A stretch of 64,000 nucleotides of DNA, from positions 5,210,501 to 5,274,500 of the forward strand of contig CM076275.1 in NCBI GenBank assembly GCA_038380795.1, in the 5' to 3' direction. The notes beneath the pieces were generated by a model. It did not search any database and had not been told where the DNA came from. It saw nothing but the letters and a program-made list of their open reading frames with translations. Shown in pieces: positions 1-11,141 of this stretch. Numbering within the stretch: position 1 is the stretch's first letter; each line of letters starts with the position of its first letter. A program made the position numbers and the translations under genes. This stretch comes from Pyrocephalus nanus. Lineage: Eukaryota > Chordata > Aves > Passeriformes > Tyrannidae.

Positions 1-627
1 CAACAGAAAGTCCCTGCAGTCTCAGTGTCCTGCTCTGTGTCACACCTGCATCCCCTAATGCTGAGAATACCTCAGCCTGGGCTGGTGACATCACTGAGAG
101 CCAGAAGAGGAGTCGCTGAAGGGGTGCCCTCTCCTGCTCTGTGATTCTACCCTCCTGTGTCCTTACAGCTCTGAACGTGTCTCCATTCTCCTTGCACGTA
201 GGCCTCAGGGTGTCTTTTCTGCACACCCTCTTGTGGGTGCCTCCAGCTGCATGCAGGGTGCTGACTCCTCATGGCACGGCCGTGCCCCGGCCAGCCCTGG
301 GCTGCCCCAGGGAGCAGGAGGTTTCTGGTGGGCACTGGAGCCAGGGCTGCACGTGATGCATTTCACAGACATGCAGGACCCACAGCCCCGAGAGAGGAAG
401 GCCTCAGAGAGAGGAAGGGGTTAGTGGAGCCCATGGGGGGCGGCCAGCCCTGCCAGGGTTACGTCCTGCCAACCTCATACCCCAAAACCAGAGAACGGCA
501 TCAAGAGGGGAGCGAGAGTCAGAGCAGAGCTGAGGGGCTGGCCGTGCCCCATGGCAGAGAGGAGCAGCCAGGGGTCCCAAGCCGGCAGGCAGCAGAGAGA
601 GAGTACAGGGGGGCTGAGGGTTCTGAC
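1..627 (-). other. ANXA6 intron, left end of window
   Basis: This follows the donor of the exon ending at 628 (GAG followed by GTCAGA, a weak donor). I looked for the next annexin exon, the linker into repeat 5, on the minus strand and did not see it. Nothing else is recognisable. Confidence 0.6.
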
Positions 628-3600
628 CTCTACTTTGGCCACCGCACTAAGCTCCCACATCCGATAGGCCACCTGCGCCGCCTCGGGGAAGAACTCACCT
701 GCAGCACTGCAATGGGAGGGCAAGGACAGGGGATAGTGAGCCATGGGGGCCCCACACCCACCAGCAGCCCCACCTCATTCTGTTATGCCCCTCTACAAGG
801 GGCGTTTTGTATCCACTGGGCGCCGGGCATGGGGCAGGATCCAGGTGCTTGCTGTGGGGCTGGGTGGGTGGGAACAGGGGGAAATGGGCGGTGAATCCCA
901 CAGCGGAGCATCATCCCTCCAGGGGTTTTGTCCCTGCCTTGTGGGGCTCCCACACACCAAGAACAGACCATGGCACCGTGGCTGGTCATGCTGAGGGGCC
1001 ACGGGGCCCCCTGTGCTGCTGTTCCTGCGGGTGCTGCTGGTCCAGGCGCTCCACCAGGCTCCGACCCAGAGGTTGATACCCAGCACCAAGGGGATGAAGA
1101 GGGACAAAGAGGGGGTGACAGGTGGTCTTACTCATCGTCCCCTCCGCACAGCTTCAGCAGGGCCTTCTTGTACTCCCCAGAGGTGTCCTCCTGGAAAGGC
1201 AGATGGAGATGAAGAACCATCCAGGTAGGGTCAATGGGATGGGCTCATGGAGAGGGCTCTCCCTGAGCCTTGTCCTCAAGAGATGGACACCTGACAGAGG
1301 GGGGCTGGGGAGGGGGCTCAGCCCCCCCCAGGGGTGCTGGCATCACGAGGGAGGCAGCACTAGCAGCTGCTTGGAGGGTGACTGGGGATCCCCAGCACTT
1401 ACCTTTATCATGTTGTAGAGAGATTTCTCATACTTGGTCCTGAACACCTCCCGGATGTCCAGCATGTCGATCTCACTGCGGGACACCATGATGCGGATCA
1501 GGGTGTTGTCTCTTGTGCCCAGCCCCTGCAATGGAGGAACCCACCACATCAAGCCTGGGATGGCCAAACAACCCTGTTCAACCCACCACGTGTGGGGCCC
1601 TCTATCCAATTTCTACCAAGCCCTGGATCTGAAGGAGTAACTCCTTTGGAGGGAAGAGCAGAGACCCCAGGTCACATAGGTCCTGTCTTCATGGACCCTG
1701 CTCTCCAGAAGCACCCCAGGGTAGGAGGGCCCTCCTCTGGCCAGCTCCCCTCAACGCTGTGGAGCACCCTGTGGAGAAGGGGTGATTCACTCACCTTCAT
1801 GGCCTTGTAGAGCCTTTCAGCAAAATATTCTGCTGTGCTTCTGACGCACTTCACTGTGGGGAAAGTGAGGTATGGTGAGGGATGCCAGCACCCAGCTTCA
1901 CCAGTGCCCCCAGCCTCTGAGCACCCACACCCCTTGGGAACCACATCCACCATGCCCATCCACCCTGAAGGAGCCTCCCTGAGCTCCCTAAAACCAGGTA
2001 CAGTCACAGCCCTGATCTTGCTGGCCCTGTTGCTGAGCCCTCCCACTCCAGAGAGGCCACTGACATGTTTTTGCAGCACCTCCACTCAGGGAGTGGCTTA
2101 CCCACGGCCAGCATCAGCTTCTCAAAGTCACCAGAGAGCTCTCCCCGGATGCTCCTCTCAATTGGCTTCCCAGCAATCTTCAGATATTCGTCAAAGACTG
2201 TGGGATGAGAGCAAGGCAATGCCTGGAGAAGCTGACAAGATGCCTTCAAGGCCACTCCGAGCTTGCAGGAGATGCTCACCCAAGCGGAGATGCTGCTTGC
2301 TCCTCCGGCCGAGGATGTAGATGAACTGGGCCTCATCCGTGCCCCATTTCAGCTCACCAGCTTCCAGCAGGTCCTTGTGGGATGGGGAGGGTGGCACAGC
2401 CCCAGTCAGGGTGTTGCTAATGTGGGGCTCTGCCCATGCATGGGTGCTCTTGGCACCCACCCGCCTTTTGCAGGCCCAAATCCAGATGGTCCCAGTGCCA
2501 CCAGCCCTATCCCCCTGGCCAGATGCCACCTGTCTCAGCGACCTGCCAAGCCTCACCTTGGCATCCTGCTCCACCAGGTCCTCGCTCACCACGTCGTCCT
2601 CCTCCCTGGCGCCCTGTGGGACAGGGACAGGCTCAGTCCTGCAGGGCACAGGCACCAAACACCTACAGATGCTGGACAGACGGACATACCTGAAGCAGAA
2701 CGACGAGCATCTTCTTGAAGTGGCCTGATGTGTCTCCAACGATGTCAGCTTCCAGGTCTCTCTCATAGGCTGGTGGAAGAGGGAGAAGTCAGGGCCTGGA
2801 AAGCTGGATCCCTTCACCTCTGCCCTTGCCAAGGGGGCACAGGGCAGCCCCTGCCCTTGCCCAGCCCTCACCATCTTTGTAGGCAGCCACCAGGTCGTGG
2901 ATCTCCTGGTTGGTGCGGGAGGCGAGGATCTCGATGAGGCACTTCTCATCTGTGCCGATGCCCTGCAGGCAGAGACACAGTCCCATGAGCAGTGGGGCCG
3001 GCTGGGGGGTCCTTGGAGGGTCCCCGGGAGGAGGGGGGGTTGCCCACCCCTTACCGCGATGGCATCTTTGATCTCCTTGGCATCACCGTAAGCTGGGGGC
3101 CGCATCAGGCTCACGATCAGCCGCTCAAACTTCCCCGTCAGCTCGTACTTGAGGTCTGCAATGAGGTCCTGGTGGAGGGGGAGAAAGGGGCTGGGGGACC
3201 CTTTGCTCCACAGCACCTCTGAGTGGGTCCAGGGAGCGGTGGGTCCCTGCGTGGGCTGGTTGGTGGCAGCCACGGCCACCTGTGTCTGCAGTGGGAGCAC
3301 AGACCAGGAGGGTTCCTGCCATTACCTTCCCATAGAGGGACTTGTAGGCTTGGCAGATCTCCACTCGCTGCTTGTTGCTTCTGGATGTGATGAGGTCAAG
3401 GATGGCCTCTTTGTCACTGCCTGTGGGGAGAGCCAGAAGTCATGGATAGCCCACCACAGCTGGGCTCATCACAGCCATCCTGCTGTGCCCAAAGCTGCTT
3501 TGGAGTCAGGGCTGGGAGGAGAAGCAGGGCCAAGCTGTCTCCAGGGAGGAAAGGGAACCAGGAGAGCTTCAGCACGCTGCTAGAGCAGACAGCTGAGAGG

Positions 3601-6369
3601 GGAGGTGATGAAGGACGCCCAGCCATGCAAGGGTCAACCGAAGGAAAAGGGGACACCAAGGGTGACCCTGGGGTGACAGTCCAGAGGAGTGTCCATACCA
3701 AATCCCTTCATGGCATTGTACAAGGCTTCTGCATCCTGGTTGGCGTCAAAGCCTTGGAAATCCTTCACCGAGCCCCTGTAGACCTATGGGAAAGGAGGCA
3801 AGAAGGTACAAGGGGAAGGAGCAGCCCCAGCAGGATGGGGGAAGGAGAAGTTGAAGCTGAGCAGGACTGAGGTGAGATTCGCTTCTGCTCAGGCTGCCCA
3901 AGGCCAAGCTCAGCCTCAAACATAAATACTTGTTCTTCTCTGCAGTTGTTTCCTGTTTGCTCTCCTGGCTGTATAAACTGTGTGCCAGGTCACGGGAATA
4001 CATCCATGGCCTTCACTCTCATATCATTGTTTGCTGTTTGTGCCTGTGATTAAGCCAGATACAGCCCCCTACACCACACCAGCAGGAGCCAGGGGGTCTG
4101 TTGACAGGGTCCTTCAGCTCTTTCAGTTCTCTGCACCACCTTGGGCGGGGGGTGGCAGGAAAAGGGGAGATCCCAAGGGAAGATTGGACACCCTGAATGC
4201 AGGGGAAAGCGCCCAAGGACCAGGGTGATCCCCCTGCAATGCAGCCAGGCTGAAGAGAGTTATCAGGGCTGGATTCAGAACAATGAAGGAAATACTTTTC
4301 CACTGCCTGTTGCAAGCAGGGAACCCCTCTGGGTGCTGAGGATGTCCAAGCTCTGCATGGGGAGCCTGGGGCTGGACTCTGAATGAGATCAGCACCACCC
4401 TGGGTGGAAGCAGATGTGAAACCAGCCTGCTCCCACATAAGGAACTGGGATGTATCCCCTGCAGAGGCATAGGGTGGGAAGAGCTGAGCAGCAACATTTC
4501 CTTAGCGGTCTCGCTGGGGATCAGGAGGGCTGGGAGCCAGGCTGGGGCTGTCAGCTGTGTCAGCACCCTGGGAAACTGAGCATCCTCCCTTGGCTCTGCT
4601 TGTACCATGTGCCAGCTGGGTATGTGCATCTCCCTGGAATCACCTACTCAGGATCTGCTGCGTGGCTTCTTCAAGATCCCCAGGAGCTGTACAAAGGCCC
4701 AGGCCTGTTGCCAGCATGGGCATCTAAAGCCAACATGTCCTCAGAGAAGATGGACAGTCCCTGAGCCAGCGAGTGCCTCCAGGAACGAACTCAAGCAGAT
4801 GGACACAGGGCAGCTCCCTGGGTCCCATCCCAGCACAACAGCTTTGCTGCACATCACCTCCAGCACGTTCAGAAACAAACCAGCCTCTGTAGCCACTTCT
4901 CCAGAGGGAAACTGGGCACGTCCCACAGGCCCTCTGAGGAGGAGCTGCTGGCACTGGTGTCCCATGTGGAAGGGACCAAGAGGAGACGCTGCCCTTTGAG
5001 GGAGCCTGGTGGGCACGGAACAGATCGTATTGCAGGTGATTCATCGGGAGAGCTGGATTTAGCCCCGCTTCCCGGCAGCTCCCAGACCCTTCCTGGATTG
5101 GCACAAGCTGCTGCCACACACGTGTCTTGCTGAGACGTAAAGGAATTGCAAGGCAAAGGAGGTGCCTGGAGGCAGCAGGAGTGAACAAGGGTGGCCAGAG
5201 GGTGCTGGGGTTGCGCTGGTGGTGAGCCAAGATTTTGGGCCATGGTTAAATGGAAAGGGGGAGCAGGGCTGTGTTCCTGCTTTCTGCACCCTCTAAGCAT
5301 GAGCTGCCTGCTTTGCCACAGTGTGCCCTGGCCAGGGCAAGGGAAACTGAGGCAGGAGCTCAGCACTGTGCATCACCCCATGCCCCCTGCATTCTCTGTG
5401 GGAATGAGCCCCAGGGAGGGGCAGAAACATCACTCGTGAGGGAAACAGCATCCTGCCCGCTGCATACTCTTCATACCCCCATCCTGCTTTCAATCCCCTG
5501 TTTCAGCTGCCATGGGCCTCCTGCCTCCCCTCCTCCAGCCTCTGAGTCATCCCAGCCCGGCCGGGACCTCCCAGCTAAAAATAAGCCACACTGGAGCCAG
5601 GAGGGTGGAAGCAAAATTCCCAGCATGGCTTCGCTCTCTCCCACCACTCGGCTGCTCGGGGTCCTGGACCACCGCAGGGGAATGTTCATCTGCACTGTAA
5701 CTCAGTCTCTCCACCCAGAGCACTGCTCGGCTGAGCAGGAAGCTTCAGGTAATTGGGCTGGAGGAAACAATTGATTTCTCCAGGGAATGGAAAGAAGAGC
5801 AGAGGAGGGAGGCTCTGGGCTGGGACTCCTCCCCTGCCCAGGCTGTAGCGCGCCAGCCACAGCTGCCCACCGAGGCAGGGTTTTCCACCCACACCGAGAT
5901 GTTTTCCTGGCTGCAAGGGAGCACCTGCTCACCCAGCTGCCACATTGCACCAGCCCTGGCTTGGAGTGGGAAGTAATCCAGGCTGGGGAGAGGCCCAAGT
6001 GGGGCTATATGCTTTGCAGGATCAGGCAGGATTTCTCTCCAGTGGAAGCCCAAATCCCCAGTGCAATATCTCTTCTCCCCTTCCCACGGCCCCGCTTCTC
6101 TCCCCCATTCCACTATGGTCCCAAAAGGATTTTTGCTCCTCGCTGTCCCTGCTCCCCAGCCCAGTACTTCCCCCATCTGCATCACATCCAGACAGCATTG
6201 GCTGCAGAGGCAGGAATGTAAACAGGCTCTGGGCAGCATCGTGTCCCTGCACGTCACCACCCTTGCTGCATGTTGGAGATACTGCCCCGGCTCTGGGGTC
6301 TGCCCTGCAGCACTCCAGTCCCCATCCCTGCCATGTGGGGGTCACCCTTACCTTTCCTTGGGGTGCCAT
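628..6369 (-). CDS. ANXA6: Annexin A6, N-terminal half (13 coding exons, partial)
   Basis: Annexin A6 is a calcium-dependent phospholipid-binding protein of the plasma membrane and endosomes, built from eight annexin repeats. Coding exons in transcript order: 6369-6352 (MAPQGK), 3783-3699, 3420-3326, 3168-3055, 2962-2872, 2769-2690, 2613-2557, 2373-2280, 2197-2102, 1853-1795, 1525-1403, 1190-1132, 706-628. They join in phase to exactly 350 codons. These cover repeats 1-4 and the start of the linker. Visible family signatures are [17 protein letters not shown] in repeat 1, [18 protein letters not shown] in repeat 2, [13 protein letters not shown] in repeat 3 and [18 protein letters not shown] in repeat 4. 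GxGTD-type calcium loops are present in repeats 2 and 3. The tiny first exon sits 2.6 kb upstream of the second and has a splice acceptor just ahead of its ATG, so a non-coding exon must lie further upstream. The linker and repeats 5-8 fall beyond the left edge. The eight-repeat member is chosen from sequence resemblance and from the neighbouring CCDC69, GM2A and SLC36A1. Confidence 0.95.
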
Positions 6370-9300
6370 GGCTTCTGGAGCTGAAAGTCACTGGAGCGAG
6401 GGCAAGGAGGAGCTGTGGGAGGGAACAGAAAGGTCAGTGTGAGCCAAAGCCCCTCTGTGTGGGTTGTGTTCGTTAAGGGGGGTTTGCTCCTGCCATGGGT
6501 GTGGGTGTGGTACCCACGGGAGGGCAATGCCAGGTACTGTGGGGAGGGTCAGGGAGAGGGGCTTCGCTGGCCACCCTGTGGTCACCAGAGCCTTTGGTAT
6601 CTGACACCGAGTTGGGAACCCCAAGGGTCAAGGGCAGTGCAGAGGGGGCCTGTGCAGCTTCCTGCCAGTGTCAAGAGAAACCGGAGGGGAAAAAAAGTGC
6701 TGAATATGTGGAAATGGGCTGAGCATCCTCTGCAGGGCTGGCCCTTCCCACTGTACCCTGCAATGCCCCTTCTGCTCCCCTGCAGCCCCTAAGCCCTGGG
6801 TCCATCCCAGCTGCTGGGGACATCCCATTGCCACGTGGTGCTGGGGCTGGGCAGCCCCCACGAGCTCCCACCAGCTTTTATCTGAGTTTCAGTGCATCGA
6901 TCAAGGCCACCATCAGTCCCACACATCCTGGAGCCCAGGAAACATAGCTGGGTTTCCAGGGTAACGCGCAGGTTGTTTTCTAACACTGGCACCATTTATA
7001 GTTGCAACCCACTGCGGTGTGTGCTCTCCCTACCCTCCCAGAGAAAGCCCCCAGACAGCGCCATTTGCTCCGAGGAAGCTGGCAGAGGGAGAAAAACAGC
7101 TGGAAAATGGAGCCCGGCCATGAATGAACCGCTGAGCGTCAGCTGAGGCCAGCTATGAGGCACGGCCCCCTCCTTGCTCGCTCACCCTCCCTCTGAGACA
7201 CGTTGCAGAAAAGCTCAAGACAGAGCAGGGCCGCCCTGGGGGGATTTCTGACCCCAGACCATGGAGCGAGCAGGAGAAACCACATGAAGTTCCCAGGCTT
7301 GGCCGCACATCCCTACGAGAGCAGTCGTGGAGGGGGAGACCCAACCCCTCACCCCCCCACTCGGGTGCAGGAAGCACCCACGGGCATCCTTGCTGAGTGA
7401 AGGAAGTTTTGCAAGAAACCAAAGCTGCCTTTACCTCCCCTTCCCTTTTCAGCTGGGGAGCCTCGGTGACCCTTCACATGGCTCCTGGCTGGGGGAGAGC
7501 CCCCACGTGCCCCACACGCAGCGGGGCCGCACTGCGGCCGGGTGCTGGGTGGGTGCCAAAGGATCCCACCCCCACCCACGCAGCCTTTTAGTGCCACTCT
7601 GGAGCCTGCAGGTGAAGCTGTGTACCCTCCTGGGAGCAGAGAAATCCCACCGTGGCACAGCCCTCCTGCCTTGGCTCCAGGTTCATGTGGCAGCTGGGCT
7701 GAGACCACCCAACTCACCTCAGCAGTGGAGGAGAATTGCCGACCACACCCAGTCCTGACCTATCCTTGCAGTGCCCTGTCCCTGTCTCCTACTGCTTCCA
7801 ACACCTCTGCAGAGGCAGAGGAGCCCGAGCAGCCCCAGGAAGATGCCTGGACAAACACATGGCAGTGAAAACCTACAGTGAAACCCAGGGGCTGCAGCGC
7901 CCCAGCATGGGGTACACCTCCTCCCCCAAACAGTGGAGAGCTTGGGGTTATGGGCCTCCCTGGACAAAAAGTGAGAAATCCTAACTTATGTTTACAGCCT
8001 TTGCAGAAGCCTCTGTCCCCCCAGCAGTGCAACCCTACAGCCTCTCCAAGGTCCCTGCCACGGCTTTGGGCTCAGGGGTGGCACCCCAGGAGCCCGACTA
8101 CCTTGTGGGTGTCCCCCCGCACAGGGGCCACAACAACCAGTGCCCCACCACACGTCCTGCCTGTGGGGAGCAAAGGGAGCTTTTTAACCCCCAGGTTAAA
8201 AAAACCCAGCATCCGTCCTCCTGGTGGGGCAAGGGAAGTCATCTCACCCCACCCTTAAAATGCTCCCCCGCCCTTCTAGAGCTCCGAGCCTCCGGGGTGC
8301 CTGAGGGTGCATTTACCTGTGCAAAACCTGGCAGGTACCAAACCGGGGGGGATCCTCGGCTTGGATCCCATCTGGAGGGACGGGTGTTTCCGCAGCCCCG
8401 GCAGCACCAAAGCGTGGACAAAGGCGCATCCTGGCCGGGACACACCCATGGGCCCCGCAGCAACGCCAGCGCACACCCCAAAAAGCACCCGCCAGCAGCG
8501 CAGCCCCCCTGGGCCCTTGTTCAAAAAGGAAGATTTTTCATAAAAATAAAAAAGCAGGGATCCCCCTGCAGACGCCCCTTGGAGGGAGCCTCTGCTTGCA
8601 CGGCTCACCGCCCAGCCTGGGCTTTCCAGGGCTTTCCTCCGCTCGCAGGAGGGTGGCTTTGGCACCTTCTGCTGCGGTGGGTTTGCAGACCCGCCCGTTC
8701 CCCCCCGCACCCCCGGCACTGACCGGCAGCACCGGGCCTGTCCGGGCTGTTCGCAGGAGCAGCCGCCGCTCTCGGGGTGTTCTTGTGGCCGAGCGCTCGT
8801 CCTTGGCCAGCAGCTGTTTCCTCGCGGCGAGACGGAGACGTCACTGCTCATGAGCCCTCCAGTCCCCGCCTGCCGTGGCAGCGGGGCCAGGGACACATCC
8901 CACACCCGCAGCCACGCCAGACCTCAGCCGGGTGCCCGCGGTGCGGGGGGACACGATGCCGCCCGCAAAAGCACCCTGCCCCTGCCCAGGTATGGGGAAG
9001 GGGGTCACCTGGCACAGCAGCCCCACCGGTGGGTGCGGGGGCCGTGTGCCAGCAGCGGTGACAGGCACGGTGCCAGGCCGTGCCGGTGATTGCACTTCAG
9101 CTGCGGAAATTTCATCCTCCTCCATCGCACCCCCCCGCTGTGGTTTCCTGGTGAATGCCAGGGGCAGGGTTCCCCACTGCCTCCCCGGCTGGTCCTGTTG
9201 TCAGCCACATCCCCCCTTTCCTGGTCGTGGCTGGGAAATGTGCAGCCCTGACTCTCTGCAAGAGCTGGAGGAAAGAAGAATGGGGTGAGGTTGGCACCCC

Positions 9301-11020
9301 AGGACCTGCTGAAGGGGAAAAGTGCCAAGCGAGACTCTGCAATGAGCATCTGTGGGGCAGGGCCAGAGCTGGCACAGGGAGCTGGTTTTCCCCCAAACCT
9401 TCCCTCCCGTGCTGCAGACACAGGGATGAGAGGACCTTGCAGCACAGCGTGGGTGCAGATGCAGGCTGAGCCTCTCAAAGATGCTCCTGTACCGCTGCCT
9501 GCAGTGCCCTGAGGCCATTTCCTTACCTGCCTCACCCAAGCTAACCCACCTCTTTCTTTGCCACCACCCTTTGCACCAGCCAGCACAGAAGCTGCAGCAG
9601 GGCTGGAGGAGCTGTCAGGCCTCCCCAAGAGCCACGGGCAGCGGTGTCTGTGCTCTTGCCGACACCAGCAAGAGCAGATAAAACCAAGGGACCCCTGGAG
9701 ATGATGAAGGCTGTGGGTGTGTAACTTTTCAGGCATCCAAGTCCTGGTGGTACCCCCTGGCTTGAGCAGATCTCTGGGGCTGTATGGCATCTGAGCTGCT
9801 CAGCCCTGCCTGTCCTGGGCAGCAGGGCCCCCAGGCTGGCTGTGACATACCCGATGGCTGTCCTACAGCCACAGGGCTGTGCTCCCCTGGAGGCAGACTG
9901 GGAGGGGGAGACCCTCATGGCCAGCTAGCACTGGCTGCTCCTTGGTGCCCTGTTTTTCCCTCAGGGCAATGTTCCCTTTGGGCTGGCATTGATGTCTGGA
10001 GACCTCGCTCATGTGAGACGGCGTGGGTGACAAGCAGGGCTTTGTTCACCCTGCACTGTAGTGTGGGACAAGAGCCCTGCTCTCCTCCCTGTGCCCCTGG
10101 CTGTGCCATGGTGTGCTGAGCACCCCTGCCCCAGAGGTGTTAGCCCAGCAGCTCACAGGGTGCTCTGGGGACATGGGGCTGCCTCATGCAGAGTCAGCCT
10201 GAGCTCTACCTACAATAAAATCAAAGTTAGCTTTTCACGCCAAACACCATTTCTCAGCCTCTCCTCAGAGCCCAGAACTGGTCCTCTTCTCCCAAGAAGT
10301 TTATAACCAGCCAGGCCACACTGTTGCTTCCCCCATGGCCTCTCCCTGCCAGGAGCAGCCCTGCAGAGCAGCTTTCTTGGTGCCCAAGGACACTCATGTG
10401 GCTTACTGGCCCCAAACAGCCTCACCTGGAACCCCCATCCTCACAGCCCTGTACCTTCATTTAAGCCCAGCCCTTGACTTATCCCAGCTCTTGCTCACAC
10501 TCTGCTGCTAACCCCCTGTGGGATGCACCCTGGCAGTGTCCAAATATCAGGGAAGTGCAGGCAGCCTCAGGACTTTAGTTCTGGAGCTGCAGCTGCACAT
10601 GCTGCTGCAAACATCCCATGGAGCTGGGTTTGTGCTCCTCTGCCTCACTGCTGCAGTCAATTCTGGGACCTGCTCACCTTCCTCTGTGTTCCCCAGGGAC
10701 ATCTCAGCCTGGGTACAGTCACAGCTGTAGGTACATGCACCCCTGCACCCCAACCTGGCCATGTTTCTGCTCCTTTCTGCCTGGATTTTTTCCAAAACCA
10801 TCTCCACAGATGGAAAAGTGGGTCCTGGTGCGAGGGAGCGGAGACAGAGGGAAGGGGTTCCCCCTTCCACCTGCCCAGGCAGTTTGGAGGAGCAAATCAA
10901 ACTCCCTCAGTAATGCCCCTGAGCCTATTAGCATTGCAGGCTGTGAGTATGATTTGGATGGCGTTGTGGGAAAAATATTTCTGCATAGATTTCCCATTGT
11001 GCAGCCCGGAGAGGTGGTCA
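6370..11020. other. ANXA6 5' region and intergenic gap, including a GC-rich CpG stretch
   Basis: This separates the first coding exon of ANXA6 from the promoter candidate of the divergent CAT gene. A minus-strand acceptor (TTTCAG) about 11 bases before the ANXA6 ATG implies an upstream non-coding exon. The best place for it, and for the ANXA6 promoter, is the CpG-rich stretch around 8640-9100, but I could not identify a specific first exon or transcription start. No convincing coding exon was found; the open frames here are short and do not resemble known families. Confidence 0.5.
8640..9100 (-). promoter_or_regulatory. ANXA6: CpG-rich candidate promoter of ANXA6
   Basis: This stretch is clearly richer in G, C and CpG than its surroundings and lies upstream of the first coding exon of ANXA6. 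Annexin A6 genes generally start from a CpG promoter with a non-coding exon. No TATA box or specific start site is visible, so the assignment rests on position and composition only. Confidence 0.35.
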
Positions 11021-11141
11021 GGAGGGGGAGGGCCGGGGCACTCCCAGAAGGGATTTAAGGGGAGAGTGTAAAGGGGGCTGCCTGGTGCTTGTCCTCCTCA
11101 CCAGCTTGCCCCGGGAGCAGTTTGCCCAAAGGATGGCCGGA
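11020..11141 (+). promoter_or_regulatory. Candidate promoter and first exon of the CAT-type transporter gene
   Basis: A TATA-like ATTTAAG lies at 11053-11059. About 75 bases downstream an ATG at 11133, with A at -3 and G at +4, opens a three-codon frame (MAG) that ends in a strong donor, GGA followed by GTAAGT, at 11142. Joining this donor to the acceptor before 12055 keeps the frame into the transporter exon. The transcription start is therefore inferred near 11080-11090. The spacing, Kozak context, strong donor and phase all agree, but without transcripts it remains a model. Confidence 0.5.

Noticed and set aside
2191..3300. A 369-codon minus-strand open frame in the ANXA6 region
   Set aside because: It runs through several true ANXA6 exons and the introns between them by chance; only the parts between splice sites match annexin.
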